The notes below the pieces were generated by a model, which was not told where the DNA came from, did no database searches, and saw nothing but the letters and a program-made list of their open reading frames with translations. From Thermococcus guaymasensis DSM 11113 (GTDB taxonomy: Archaea > Methanobacteriota_B > Thermococci > Thermococcales > Thermococcaceae), in assembly GCF_000816105.1 (NCBI RefSeq), contig NZ_CP007140.1, forward strand, positions 868,001-932,000: 64,000 nucleotides of DNA. The letters are read 5' to 3'. Below, one piece after another: positions 1 to 8,400 of this stretch (position 1 is its first letter; the number at the start of each line of letters is the position of its first letter). The translations under genes and the position numbers were made by a program.

Positions 1-243
1 AGGACAAGGATTTACCTCAAGAAGGGCGACGAGCTGATGCTTCTTCCCGTTGAAGGCTTCACGAAGACATTGATAGCGAACGTCGGGAACAGGGTGAGGA
101 CGGGCGATGCCTTCGCGGCGGTAACGACAAGAAAAGGAGAAGTCCACTACCTGAAGCCGCCGAGGAACGGGACGGTGGTCTTCATAGACGAGATAACCAA
201 CAGGCCCCACTACGTCTACTACATCCTCCCGGAGGAGTACTGA
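1..243 (+). CDS. C-terminal part of a lipoyl/biotinyl-like domain protein (DUF2118-like), 5' end outside window
   Basis: The frame is open from base 1 and ends at TGA 241-243, so only about 80 C-terminal residues are seen and the start lies upstream. The visible part (KKGDELMLLPVEGFTK, then VRTGDAFAAVTTRKGEV and PPRNGTVVFID) has the paired beta-hairpin pattern of biotinyl/lipoyl-like domains, but the modifiable lysine motif (MKM) is absent. Archaeal DUF2118 proteins end this way. Function is unknown. It is convergent with the TnpB element, whose stop is 22 bp away. Confidence 0.6.
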   Translation, partial: RTRIYLKKGDELMLLPVEGFTKTLIANVGNRVRTGDAFAAVTTRKGEVHYLKPPRNGTVVFIDEITNRPHYVYYILPEEY

Positions 244-264
244 CCTCCTCCCCACCTTGGAAGG

Positions 265-1578
265 CTAACCCCTCGCCAACGGCAGGGAGGTTTGAGGGGT
301 TCTCATTAAGGAACCCGTTAAAACGGGTTCTTCGAACCCCTCTGGCCCGGCCTCAGGCCAGTTACCCCTACCCGCCGTTAAACCCGGCAGGCTCGGGGTT
401 ATCGTTCTAACAACCTTCTTCAAAATATTAAACGCTCCAACCAAGTCAGCATTCATTACAACGCCCTCTCTACGGCACTTAAACAAACCCCTAAAAATAC
501 GCCCATCAGGATGACGTTGGCCGCAGAGAGGGCAGGCTTGAGAGGTGAAAGCCTCATCAACCAAGACGATACGAATGCCATACTCCTCAGCAACTTCCTT
601 CAAGCGTTTGATAACGTAGTTAAAACGCCAGACGTGAGAGAGGATGAAGTTCTGCCTCCTGCTCTTGTCAGAATTTCTTGCGATTTCCTTTGGATAGCCA
701 ACGACAATTCTTGAGACTCCCAACTGGTAGAGTCTTTCAACGGTTTGCCTGACTGCGGTATTAATGTAGTGTTTAGCCTGAAGTTTCGCCTTCTCGTGCA
801 TTCTCCTGAGTTTCCGGCACGTTTTAGCACCAGATTTATTGAGTTTTGACTGGTAGTCGGCAATCTTCTTCCTCCAGTAGAAGTCAATGCTTTTCAGCGG
901 TCTTCCGTTTACAAGGAAGCTTTCACCGTTTTCCACGTAAACGGCCATTAAATTGTTCACTCCAAGGTCAATTCCTGCAGAGAGGTTCCCTCTCGGAGTT
1001 CTTGGGAGTGAAACCCAAGAAGTACCTTCCAGCTTCTCTTCGACGGTGTAGCTAATGTGAGCGTACCACTTGCGTTTAACTTCGTCGTAAACAATCTCTA
1101 AACGCCCCTGCTTGCCCTTCAGGTGTATTCTCCCCTTGAACTGGACTTTTAATCGTCCAAACTTTCCGAGGCGTCTCAACTCGATTGTGTTACTCCCAAT
1201 CCTGTACTGGTCGTTCCTCAATGGTATGATAAAGAGTTTTCTCCCGTGCTTTTCCCTGACAAACTTTGGGGGTCTTGGTTTAAACCAAGAGGGGAGTTCT
1301 CCAGACTTTTTCTTCTTTATGAGGGTGAAGAAGCTCCTCCAAGCTTCGGCGTTTTTCCTCGCTAACTGTTGGACTGTTGAGCCTCCAATCCAGTTCTTGA
1401 AAGTGTAGTAGGCTTCTTTCTCTGTTGTTGCGAAGTCTATTTTCCCGAATTCTTTGAGTTGTTTTAATCGCTCGTAGTTGATTTTGTTCCATATTATTGC
1501 CGTGGCTTGGGCTAACTCGAAGAGGATTTTCTCTTGTTCTTTTGAGGGCTGGAGTTTGAGGGTTACTGCCCTCTTCAT
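265..1578 (-). CDS. tnpB: TnpB, RNA-guided nuclease of IS200/IS605-type elements
   Basis: 437 residues, full length for TnpB. The N-terminal OrfB helix-turn-helix-like region (about 1-60) is followed by a RuvC-like nuclease. All three acidic catalytic positions are visible: D204 in GIDLGVNN, E342 in VDEAFTSQ and D378 in NADLVGAFNI. The zinc-ribbon insert has C349, C352 and C368, but the usual fourth ligand is replaced (CRREG, with Glu at 371). TnpB proteins use an RNA from the element's right end to cut DNA next to a short element-specific motif, which helps keep the element. The last 45 residues are low-complexity and lie over the predicted guide-RNA scaffold. Its ATG overlaps the stop of the 51-residue gene upstream, so the two are probably co-translated. 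Confidence 0.9.
   Translation of the reverse strand: MKRAVTLKLQPSKEQEKILFELAQATAIIWNKINYERLKQLKEFGKIDFATTEKEAYYTFKNWIGGSTVQQLARKNAEAWRSFFTLIKKKKSGELPSWFKPRPPKFVREKHGRKLFIIPLRNDQYRIGSNTIELRRLGKFGRLKVQFKGRIHLKGKQGRLEIVYDEVKRKWYAHISYTVEEKLEGTSWVSLPRTPRGNLSAGIDLGVNNLMAVYVENGESFLVNGRPLKSIDFYWRKKIADYQSKLNKSGAKTCRKLRRMHEKAKLQAKHYINTAVRQTVERLYQLGVSRIVVGYPKEIARNSDKSRRQNFILSHVWRFNYVIKRLKEVAEEYGIRIVLVDEAFTSQACPLCGQRHPDGRIFRGLFKCRREGVVMNADLVGAFNILKKVVRTITPSLPGLTAGRGNWPEAGPEGFEEPVLTGSLMRTPQTSLPLARG
294..342 (-). ncRNA. Nested hairpin over the tnpB 3' end, candidate omega-RNA scaffold
   Basis: An inner hairpin (arms GAACCCG/CGGGTTC, 311-330) sits inside an outer stem (GAGGGGTTC 294-302 with GAACCCCTC 334-342). 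A third segment, AACCCCTC at 267-274, could pair with 294-301 as an alternative fold. TnpB guide RNAs are known to come from this part of such elements, overlapping the 3' end of the gene, with the guide continuing past the right end. That this hairpin is part of such an RNA is inference; only the base pairing is seen. Confidence 0.45.
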
Positions 1579-1730
1579 TCTCCCTCTTCCTCGACTTTTT
1601 TGATCCAGAGTTTCATTGCTTCGGTTATGGCTACGCCCAGGGCTCCTCTGATTTTGCCGTATTTTTTCTGCACGAGTTCTCTGAACTTTTTCTCGACTTC
1701 ATCATCAACGGATGTTGTTATGACGCCCAT
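1575..1730 (-). CDS. 51-residue protein co-encoded with TnpB
   Basis: ATG at 1730 opens a 51-codon frame (MGVITTSVDDEVEKKFRELV...) ending in TGA at 1577-1575, which overlaps the tnpB ATG as ATGA. The protein is charged. It begins with a short beta-like stretch (GVITTSVDDEV) followed by two helices (EKKFRELVQKKYG and ALGVAITEAMKLWIKK), the layout of small ribbon-helix-helix DNA-binding proteins. The coupling to tnpB argues that it is a real gene. It occupies the place where TnpA would be in a complete element. A role as repressor of tnpB or as a TnpB cofactor is inference. Confidence 0.7.
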   Translation of the reverse strand: MGVITTSVDDEVEKKFRELVQKKYGKIRGALGVAITEAMKLWIKKVEEEGE

Positions 1731-1816
1731 ATCCCCACCAATTAAACATTAATAAACACAAGTATTTAAACATTCCTCTGCTTTCCTCAATACCCGCTAA
1801 TCTTTTGAAGACTGTA

Positions 1817-1836
1817 CCCCGCCCTAAAGGGCGAGG
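1817..1836 (-). repeat. Left-end hairpin of the TnpB element
   Basis: CGCCC at 1820-1824 pairs with GGGCG at 1829-1833 across a TAAA loop, and the stem continues after one mismatch. GC-rich hairpins of this kind mark the ends of IS200/IS605 elements and are bound by TnpA. It lies about 85 bp upstream of the 51-codon gene. Confidence 0.55.
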
Positions 1837-1854
1837 CTTGAAAAAAGAAGAAAG

Positions 1855-2163
1855 TCACTCACCTTTTATCCCTTTTATCATCGCGTCGATGCTCGACCTC
1901 AACGCGAGGTTTATGGCGTCGAGCCTTTCCATTCCCTTTATCGTGCGCGTGTTGTGGGGGCTCGTTATGATCAGCGACCACTTGTAGATTTCGTCCTTAA
2001 CTGGAATGCTCTGGAACATCGCTATGAACTTCTCACCACCGGAGCTCACTTCGACTATCTCAACATCGGTGTCCCCGAGCTTCGAAGAGTAGACCTCACG
2101 AACCTCAAGGTTACCGTACTCGTCCCGAAGGACGTCAGAAAGGTATCCCATATCAATCACCAT
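1855..2163 (-). CDS. Conserved-looking hypothetical protein, 102 residues
   Basis: A small acidic protein with no recognisable catalytic motif. It has a beta-rich first half (VREVYSSKLGDTDVEIVEVSSG, in parts), an FIAMFQSIPVKDEIYKWSLIITSP segment, and a C-terminal helix (LDAINLALRSSIDAMIKGI). I do not recognise the family. The longest frame would start at 2178, but the TATA-like box at 2183-2194 places the transcript start near 2161, so the ATG at 2163 is preferred and the message is probably leaderless. A third ATG lies four codons inside. Confidence 0.65.
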   Translation of the reverse strand: MVIDMGYLSDVLRDEYGNLEVREVYSSKLGDTDVEIVEVSSGGEKFIAMFQSIPVKDEIYKWSLIITSPHNTRTIKGMERLDAINLALRSSIDAMIKGIKGE

Positions 2164-2182
2164 GTTAACATTGAGCAAAGGT

Positions 2183-2194
2183 ACTTATATACTT
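2183..2194 (-). promoter_or_regulatory. TATA box for the 102-residue gene
   Basis: On the minus strand this reads AAGTATATAAGT, about 22-30 bp upstream of the ATG at 2163, the spacing expected for a leaderless archaeal message. The core is nearly palindromic. The divergent FKBP gene probably uses its own TATA-like GTTATAAG at 2222-2229. Confidence 0.55.
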
Positions 2195-2273
2195 ACCGCA
2201 TAAAAGAGCGAGACCAAAAGGGTTATAAGGGGTCGAAGTAAGTCTCGGTGAAGCAATTTTGGAGTTGAAGGAA

Positions 2274-2744
2274 ATGAAGGTTGAAAGTGGTGATTTTGTT
2301 CTGTTCAATTACACCGGCAGGTACGAGGACGGTGAAGTTTTCGACACATCCTACGAGGACATTGCCAAGGAGCACGGCATATTCGTTGAAGACCGGGAGT
2401 ACGCTCCTATAGGGGTTACCATTGGCGCCGGCGAGATAATTCCCGGCATAGAAGAGGCCCTCATTGGAATGGAAGTTGGTGAAAAGAAAGAGGTCGTCGT
2501 TCCTCCGGAGAAGGGCTATGGAATGCCGAGGGAGGATCTGATAGTTCCCGTTCCAATCGAGCAGTTCACTTCCGCGGGTCTTGAGCCAATTGAAGGAATG
2601 TACGTTATGACCGATGCGGGTATCGCCAAGATCCTTGAGATCGGGGAAAAGACCGTTAAGCTTGACTTCAACCATCCCCTTGCCGGAAAGACTGCAGTTT
2701 TCGAGATTGAGGTTGTTGAAATAAAGAAGGCCGGTGAGGCCTGA
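2274..2744 (+). CDS. FKBP-type peptidyl-prolyl cis-trans isomerase, SlyD-like
   Basis: 156 residues. The FKBP fold is split as in SlyD: an N-terminal part (VLFNYTGRYEDGEVFDTS, then GAGEIIPGIEEALIGMEVGEKK), the insert-in-flap chaperone domain (roughly residues 80-130), and the closing strand motif DFNHPLAGKTAVFEIEV. Archaeal 17-18 kDa FKBPs catalyse proline isomerisation and act as folding chaperones in the cytoplasm. A TTG at 2259 would add five residues, but GGAG at 2261-2264 lies nine bases before the ATG at 2274, and known archaeal homologues begin at this MKVE-like position. It is followed by a T-run terminator and is convergent with the secretion operon. Confidence 0.92.
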   Translation: MKVESGDFVLFNYTGRYEDGEVFDTSYEDIAKEHGIFVEDREYAPIGVTIGAGEIIPGIEEALIGMEVGEKKEVVVPPEKGYGMPREDLIVPVPIEQFTSAGLEPIEGMYVMTDAGIAKILEIGEKTVKLDFNHPLAGKTAVFEIEVVEIKKAGEA

Positions 2745-2753
2745 TTTTTTTAT
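2745..2753 (+). terminator. T-run terminator after the FKBP gene
   Basis: A run of seven T follows the stop codon directly, in the 16 bp between the FKBP gene and the convergent operon. Archaeal RNA polymerase stops at such oligo-T tracts without a hairpin. Confidence 0.45.
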
Positions 2754-2760
2754 CCTACTT

Positions 2761-3675
2761 TCAAAAGCTTAGGTTCACGTACTTCATCCCCTGAAAGACG
2801 AGGGCACCCATCATTGCCAGCAGTATGCTGTACTTTATCCCTGCCGAGAATTTGCCTTCCCTGATGACTCCTATTCCGAGCCCGGACACTGCCGCCTGAA
2901 TTATGACGAATCCGAGCAGTATGTTCAGAACGGTAGGGATCTGGGCCACTGCTGGCCCCTGGATCATTAAGCTCATGAGCTTTCCAACTATCCCTATGAT
3001 GGCAGGGCCCACAAACCCACTGGTTATTATGAAAAACATCATCTGCATTCCCGTTGATGCCTTTCTCTCCTGCTTTATTCTCAGGATCTCTCTTACGTCG
3101 TTGGCAACGTAGACTAAAACGTCGCTCATCGGTGCACCCCTTTCTAGGGCCTCTATGATTATCATTAGGGATCTGTATATTATGGGGGACTTCCTGTTTC
3201 TCACTGCCATTACCCTCAAGGCCTCAACGGTCGAACGGCCCTTTTTGACCTCGCTGACAACCCTCTTGAACTCCTCCGTAAGCGCACCAAACTTTGCCGT
3301 CGTTAGGTCTTCAAGGGCCTCTGAGAATGAAATTCCAGCCCTGAGAGAGCTGGCGAGGTAAAAGAACGCGTCCGGCAGGTGCTTTTCCATCTCCTCTATT
3401 CTCTTTGATATCCTCCAGTACGGGTAGGCAAAGGCCATCCCGATGAAGACTGCCACTAGTGTTAGTAGGCTGTAACGCAGATTTGGAACCACTATAAAGA
3501 CAGCGGCGGCGAAGATAATCGAGAGGAGCATGGAGATTATGAGGTACTCTATCGCCAGGAACTCTATTCCCGCGGAGTATATGAACAGCTCGTACCGCTT
3601 CACCCACTTTGGTGGCAGGATTCTCTCCAGGGCCTTAGTCAGCAGGGGTGCTATTCCTCTGGATTCCTTCGGCAT
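2761..3675 (-). CDS. TadC-like type II/IV secretion membrane platform protein (T2SSF family)
   Basis: 304 residues. A charged cytoplasmic start is followed by two membrane helices around 45-95 and a cytoplasmic four-helix T2SSF domain (LPDAFFYLASSLRAG, FSEALEDLTTAKFG, EEFKRVVSEVKKG). Two or three more helices lie at the C-terminus. Proteins of this family form the inner-membrane platform on which the ATPase drives pilus or secretion-filament assembly. It is the last gene of the operon, 5 bp after the TadB-like gene, with a GGTGAGAT ribosome site. Paired TadB/TadC-like genes behind one ATPase are the norm for Tad-type and archaeal type IV pilus loci. Confidence 0.82.
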   Translation of the reverse strand: MPKESRGIAPLLTKALERILPPKWVKRYELFIYSAGIEFLAIEYLIISMLLSIIFAAAVFIVVPNLRYSLLTLVAVFIGMAFAYPYWRISKRIEEMEKHLPDAFFYLASSLRAGISFSEALEDLTTAKFGALTEEFKRVVSEVKKGRSTVEALRVMAVRNRKSPIIYRSLMIIIEALERGAPMSDVLVYVANDVREILRIKQERKASTGMQMMFFIITSGFVGPAIIGIVGKLMSLMIQGPAVAQIPTVLNILLGFVIIQAAVSGLGIGVIREGKFSAGIKYSILLAMMGALVFQGMKYVNLSF

Positions 3676-3680
3676 TTATC

Positions 3681-4757
3681 TCACCTCGGCTCCCCGCGCT
3701 TTATCATCGTGACTATTATCAGTGACAGCATTGGAAACGCAAAGAGCAGGATTACTGCCAAGGCTGAGGGTTGCAGTGCCAGGGCTCCTCCCCCACTTTG
3801 TGCGCTGAAGGCTGAACCTGCAAGTATAGCCACGATGAACATCGTTGGCATAACTATCGTCATAAACATGTAAATGAAGGCTATACCGTTCACTTTCTGC
3901 ACGTACTCAACGAGCTTCATCCTGTACTCGAAGGCAAAATCCTCGGCCATCTTGTAAAGAATCTCCGCGAGGTTTCCACCGAACTTTATGGCTCTGAGTA
4001 TCTGTTTTACGACCCTGCTAACGTTCTCGGAACCCATTTTTTCCTCAAATCTCTCAAGGGCTTCCTCAAACGATGCCCCCGCTCTCATATCCCTCACAAT
4101 AAGCTCAAACTCCTCAGAGGCAGCACCGTAGTCTGCTTTTGCTACGGAAACAAGTGCTTCAGCTATACCAACCCCTGCGCTCAGGAGAGACGCCATATGT
4201 CTAAGAACATAGGGAAGGGCTTTTTCAACCTCAGCGACCCTTCTTCTCCAAACCATTTTGGGATAGTTCCGCATATAGAGAAAACCGCCTATGAAACCAA
4301 GGAGTCCGATCAGCATAGAAGTGAAGAAGTCCATCTCAAGGAGTATACCAAAGAGGAATGAAAATAGTCCAGCAAAAATTGATGTTAGAATCATCAGGGC
4401 GACGTATTTTTCTTTCGACATCCTGATGTTTGCCCGGTAGAGGTCATAGTCGAGTCCCTTTATTGATTTTGTCATGGACTCAACGGGGCCCCTAAACCTC
4501 TTAAGAAATCCTTCCGCAAGTCTCTCTCCGAAGGATGTTGTTATTTCCTTTCTCCTCCATTCGAGGATCTCTTCAAGTTCCTTCTCTCTTTCACTTTCTT
4601 TGGTCTCTTCCGTCTCCTTCTGGAGCTCTTTCAATGCTCTAAGTCTCTCTTGGATTGTCCCCTGGCGGGGAAGCCTTCTTGTCGGTCTCTCTGCAACCTC
4701 AAGCGTCGTGCCTCCAAGCTTCTCAAGGAAGTTGAGGAAAGACTCGATGATACCCAT
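3681..4757 (-). CDS. TadB-like type II/IV secretion membrane platform protein (T2SSF family)
   Basis: 358 residues. A long cytoplasmic N-terminus rich in Glu, Lys and Arg (residues 20-75) is predicted to be helical. Two membrane helices follow (about 120-165), then a T2SSF domain (LPYVLRHMASLLSAGVG, FEEALERFEEKMG, GGNLAEILYKMAEDFA) and two C-terminal helices. It should form the platform together with the TadC-like protein directly downstream and work with the KlbA ATPase encoded 9 bp upstream. A GAGGTG ribosome site supports the ATG at 4757. Confidence 0.83.
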   Translation of the reverse strand: MGIIESFLNFLEKLGGTTLEVAERPTRRLPRQGTIQERLRALKELQKETEETKESEREKELEEILEWRRKEITTSFGERLAEGFLKRFRGPVESMTKSIKGLDYDLYRANIRMSKEKYVALMILTSIFAGLFSFLFGILLEMDFFTSMLIGLLGFIGGFLYMRNYPKMVWRRRVAEVEKALPYVLRHMASLLSAGVGIAEALVSVAKADYGAASEEFELIVRDMRAGASFEEALERFEEKMGSENVSRVVKQILRAIKFGGNLAEILYKMAEDFAFEYRMKLVEYVQKVNGIAFIYMFMTIVMPTMFIVAILAGSAFSAQSGGGALALQPSALAVILLFAFPMLSLIIVTMIKRGEPR

Positions 4758-4766
4758 ACGAACACC

Positions 4767-7700
4767 TCACGTTATGTTCTGGATCTGCTCCTGTATCTGG
4801 GCCGAGCTGTCCCGCTCTATTTTCTCTAGCAGGCTTTCTTCATCTATGTAAAACATCTTGATGTAGTGGCCGACGTCATCTATGCTTCTTATGCCCTTCT
4901 CGATCATCCACTCAAGGATTATCTTCCTCTTTTCCCTCTCAATCTCCAGTTCGCTTATGCTCATTCCGGTGTGTCTCGATAGCTCATTCATTATCCTGCT
5001 GGGGACTTCGGTAGGCAAAAGTTCATCCTTGGCGGGGTCGTACTTGTAGAGCTTGTTGAGCTGTATGCTCTCACCCTCTATTCCTGAAATCTCGGCTATC
5101 TCCACGACCCTTCTCACCGTTCCCTTTTTCCTGCTGTTGAACCTGACCTGCATCAGAATGATATCAAGGGCAGGGATCATTATCCTTGGAACGTTCATTG
5201 GCGGGCTCTCAAGCCTGACAATCGTTTCTCTGGCACTGTTTGCGTGGATGGTACCCATGCAGTTCGACACCAGGATTCCGTTGGCGACGTAGTTGTGGTC
5301 CTCCTCAACGGTCAGGTCGTAGAGGTACTCTATGCCAAGCTCTTTAGGTTCAACTTCCTCAACGCTTACAACTTCATCCCAGTAGACGTCGCCGTCGGCA
5401 ATAAGCTCAAGCCTCTTCGCCTGAACCCATGCGTCCTCGTCCTTTAGGTCATCTGCAACCTGCTGGAGGGCAAGGGCTATCCCCCTCAGTGCGGAACGCC
5501 TTATCTCCTTCATCCTGCCCTTCTCAACGTGCCTTATGAGGCTCTCCGATATTTTCTCGCCTGCATAGGTTGAGGCGAGCTTTGAAAGCTCTGAAACCGT
5601 GAGGTTGAGCCGTTTTCTGAGGGGTTCGAGCATCACCGGGGAAATCGGGACGCGATCAGTCCTCTTCCCACGGTACGTCCTGTATCTCCTTATGAGCTCC
5701 TCCAGCTTTGCTCTCTTCCGTGAGTGCCTGAGCGGGATGTGTCGGTGGAACTTAATGAGGTCATCAACGCCCCTGATGGTAACCCTGAAGATTATACCCT
5801 CCCTGTAGCCCCTATTCTTCACGCGGGAAACGGTACTTATTATCCCGAGCCTCTGGAGGGCGTACCAGACCTTTCTCGCGAGGTTCTCGCTTCTCGTGGT
5901 TAAGATTACTGCAGGACCCTTCTCATCGACATAGGCATCGGCATCGAACAGACCCGCTATGAAGTGCCTCAGCAGTTCGTCGTTTGACAGAACGAGGTCG
6001 GGGACGTCGAGGCTCTCTTTGCGCCCCTTGGGTATTCCGAAGGCCCTGTGGAGGAACTCGGCGAAGGGCCTTGAGCCGTAGGTTACCACTGTGTAAGCGG
6101 ATTCGCGCTTGACCTGCGGCCTGCTCTCAGGGAGGAACTCCGAGAGGAAGGAGGTGAAGGCTTCCATGTACGACTCATCATCGAATGTTGCTGAGATGTA
6201 GTAGCCATCGGAGGATATATAGCCGTCCCCGAGGAGGACTCCAACGGTATAGGAAAGTCTCTCGTCAACCTCACGGACTATCTTCACAGGCTTGGAGTTC
6301 ACCGAGAGCAGGTACTGGGCCGTCTCCGGGGGAATGCCGTCGTTCGGAACCTTTACGAGGCCATTTCCATTGGGAACGAGGTAGTAGTCGCTTATTCCGG
6401 AGTAAACACGAGGATCAACGATGGCCTTCTTCTGGGGCGGCTTTGGCGGTTTTCTCATCACCGCAACCCTGTCACCGGGCTTTAGTTTCTCCGCCTCTTT
6501 CCTAACAACGTCACCGTCCGAGAACACGAAGAATGGGTGAGTCTTTGTGAGTATCACCTCGTTGCCAGTCCTCGTTCTAACGCGGATGAGCTTCTCACCG
6601 GGCCTCACCTTTCTCCGCCAGACTCTCGAAACAATGTGCTTCCCCGCCTTTAAGTCGGGTCCGACGCTGACGACCTCAAACCTGTCCTCTTCATCGAGAA
6701 CCACGTACTCCAAGTCTTTGTAGGTCTCGATTCTGTCAGAGTACTTGGCAAAGAGCTCCTTGAGCAGGTCGCCGATGAGGACAAAACGCCCGTCGGAGAG
6801 CTGTATGACCGAGAAGTCGTAGAGGGCACCATTATGGCCCGTGTTCATAGCTGTGAACATCGTTCTTGCTTCTGGGCCACGAACCTCACCGACGATGATC
6901 CTGTCAGGCCTCATACGGAGGGTGTTCTTGACGAGGTCGTCCATCGTGACTTCTCCTTTACCCTCAATGTTGGGTGGCCTCGTCTCAAGTCTGACCCAGT
7001 GCTCCACCGGGAGCTGGAGCTCTGCGGTGTCCTCGATGCTGATAACACGTTCGCTGGGCGGGATAAACATCGCTAGGGCGTTTAGGGTTGTTGTCTTACC
7101 GGAACCCGTCCCACCGGCGACTAGGATGTTAGCGGGCTTTACACCCAGCCCGTCGACGAGGAGCCACAGGAACGCGGCTACATCACTGTTCATGGTTCCG
7201 TACTTTATGAGGTCTATTATCGTGAGCGGATCTTTCTTGAACTTACGGATTGTTATTGTGGGGCCGTCAAGGCTTATTGGGGGTAGTGTAGCGTTTACAC
7301 GGCTTCCGTCCGGCAGACGGGCATCTAAAAGAGGATTCTGCTGGTCTATTCTCCTGCCGACTTCTCTGGCTATCCTCTCGATGATGTTGAGTATATCTCT
7401 TTCCTCCTTGAAAACTATGTTAGTCTTACACATATAGAACCGTCTGTGCCACACGTAAACTGGTTTGTTCGTTCCAATGACCATGATTTCCTCCAGGTTG
7501 TCGTCCCTCACGAGGGGATCGAGCAGGCCGTACCCAAGCATGGTCTGTACTATGAGTTCCGCCAAGACTTCAATTCTTCCCTCCGAGAAGTTTGGGGCCG
7601 CTTCCTTGAGCATCCTCTTAACTTCTCGCAGGAATATCTTCCTCCTCTCCTCGTAGTTCGGGATTAGTGTTGGGTCTATCTGGATCTCCGTTATTGCCCT

Positions 7701-8396
7701 CTCCCTTACCTGCTTCAGGAGGGCCTCTTCTTCTTTTGACAGCTTTGGAAGCCTGAGCTCGTAGATGGGCACAGGTTCGCCCTTAACCCTGAGTATCCTG
7801 ACGTTTCCGTAGGCGTCGAGAACCTTCGCCCTTCCAGCGTAGGATATCTCTTCTGTTTTAGTTTCTCCGAGTATACTCTGGATCCCCAGAGAGGGTTTGG
7901 GTTTCGGAATGGGGAGGGGCTGGAGGGTTTTCTGCACCTGCGGTTTACTCGATTCTGGCTTGGCGCCCCCACCGAGTATCTGGCCGAGTAAGTCAACGCC
8001 AGTGGGGGTTTCCGGGTTTTCCGATCTGCTTTCTTCTTTTGTCGGCCTGGCCTCATCTGATTTAACTTTCGCCAGTATCTCACGGAGGGGAGGTGCAGGA
8101 GTCCTTTCTTTTTTGATCTCCTTCGGTTCCTCCTTCTGGGGTTCTTTGGAAGAGCTCAGTATTTCCTCCAATGGGTTCTTAGCTGGAGGTGAAGGGGGTC
8201 TTTCTTGTTCCTTCTTCGAACCTCCAAGGATCTCATCGAGGAGGGAGCCCTCCGAGGCGAAGGGCAGGGGAGGCTTTCTTTCGTCTTTTTTATCCTTCCC
8301 ATTACCCAGCACGCTTGCCAGGGGATCGCTCTTTCCTCCCAATATCTCATTTATCCATGAGTCGGAGAGTTCTTTCTTCTTTTTCTTCTCCACCAC
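4767..8396 (-). CDS. klbA: KlbA-family type II/IV secretion ATPase interrupted by an intein
   Basis: 1209 residues, of which 522 are an intein, leaving a host ATPase of 687. The first 190 residues are low-complexity (Pro, Lys, Glu, Ser). The GspE/CpaF-type ATPase core has a Walker A motif GGTGSGKTT near residue 427, an Asp-box-like [14 protein letters not shown], and the motif [15 protein letters not shown], which the intein splits. The protein should power pilin or substrate export through the two membrane proteins downstream. The longest frame begins at GTG 8429, but a GGGTGAG ribosome site just before GTG 8396, plus the stop of the previous gene at 8401, favour 8396. KlbA is the name used for homologues in Pyrococcus and Methanocaldococcus that carry the same intein. 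Confidence 0.9.
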   Translation of the reverse strand: MVEKKKKKELSDSWINEILGGKSDPLASVLGNGKDKKDERKPPLPFASEGSLLDEILGGSKKEQERPPSPPAKNPLEEILSSSKEPQKEEPKEIKKERTPAPPLREILAKVKSDEARPTKEESRSENPETPTGVDLLGQILGGGAKPESSKPQVQKTLQPLPIPKPKPSLGIQSILGETKTEEISYAGRAKVLDAYGNVRILRVKGEPVPIYELRLPKLSKEEEALLKQVRERAITEIQIDPTLIPNYEERRKIFLREVKRMLKEAAPNFSEGRIEVLAELIVQTMLGYGLLDPLVRDDNLEEIMVIGTNKPVYVWHRRFYMCKTNIVFKEERDILNIIERIAREVGRRIDQQNPLLDARLPDGSRVNATLPPISLDGPTITIRKFKKDPLTIIDLIKYGTMNSDVAAFLWLLVDGLGVKPANILVAGGTGSGKTTTLNALAMFIPPSERVISIEDTAELQLPVEHWVRLETRPPNIEGKGEVTMDDLVKNTLRMRPDRIIVGEVRGPEARTMFTAMNTGHNGALYDFSVIQLSDGRFVLIGDLLKELFAKYSDRIETYKDLEYVVLDEEDRFEVVSVGPDLKAGKHIVSRVWRRKVRPGEKLIRVRTRTGNEVILTKTHPFFVFSDGDVVRKEAEKLKPGDRVAVMRKPPKPPQKKAIVDPRVYSGISDYYLVPNGNGLVKVPNDGIPPETAQYLLSVNSKPVKIVREVDERLSYTVGVLLGDGYISSDGYYISATFDDESYMEAFTSFLSEFLPESRPQVKRESAYTVVTYGSRPFAEFLHRAFGIPKGRKESLDVPDLVLSNDELLRHFIAGLFDADAYVDEKGPAVILTTRSENLARKVWYALQRLGIISTVSRVKNRGYREGIIFRVTIRGVDDLIKFHRHIPLRHSRKRAKLEELIRRYRTYRGKRTDRVPISPVMLEPLRKRLNLTVSELSKLASTYAGEKISESLIRHVEKGRMKEIRRSALRGIALALQQVADDLKDEDAWVQAKRLELIADGDVYWDEVVSVEEVEPKELGIEYLYDLTVEEDHNYVANGILVSNCMGTIHANSARETIVRLESPPMNVPRIMIPALDIILMQVRFNSRKKGTVRRVVEIAEISGIEGESIQLNKLYKYDPAKDELLPTEVPSRIMNELSRHTGMSISELEIEREKRKIILEWMIEKGIRSIDDVGHYIKMFYIDEESLLEKIERDSSAQIQEQIQNIT
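5262..6827 (-). mobile_element. KlbA intein with DOD (LAGLIDADG) homing endonuclease, Ala at position 1
   Basis: 522 codons in frame. It begins [13 protein letters not shown], directly after host NTGHNG, and ends [11 protein letters not shown] before Cys+1 of host CMGTIHANS. Splicing block B is T94-H97 in TKTHPFFVF, and the C-terminal block is [15 protein letters not shown]. Two dodecapeptide motifs of a homing endonuclease lie near 192-202 ([11 protein letters not shown]) and 288-298 ([11 protein letters not shown]), each with its acidic residue, so the endonuclease may be active. The first residue is Ala, not Cys or Ser. KlbA inteins are known for this and splice by direct attack of Cys+1 on the N-terminal junction. 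The penultimate residue is Ser where His is usual. Confidence 0.92.
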
Positions 8397-8400
8397 GCTC

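Larger units (their letters stand above)
244..1845 (-). mobile_element. IS200/IS605-related TnpB-only element (boundaries approximate)
   Basis: The unit holds tnpB and a 51-codon partner gene in an ATGA overlap. At the 5' side (1817-1836) is a short GC-rich hairpin with a TAAA loop, typical of IS200/IS605 ends. At the 3' side is a nested hairpin overlapping the end of tnpB. No Y1 transposase (TnpA) or serine recombinase is present, so movement would need a TnpA supplied in trans. The right boundary is placed just after the stop of the preceding gene because a GGTGGGGAGGAGG-like end sequence (minus strand) abuts it. Exact ends need comparison with an empty site. Confidence 0.65.
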
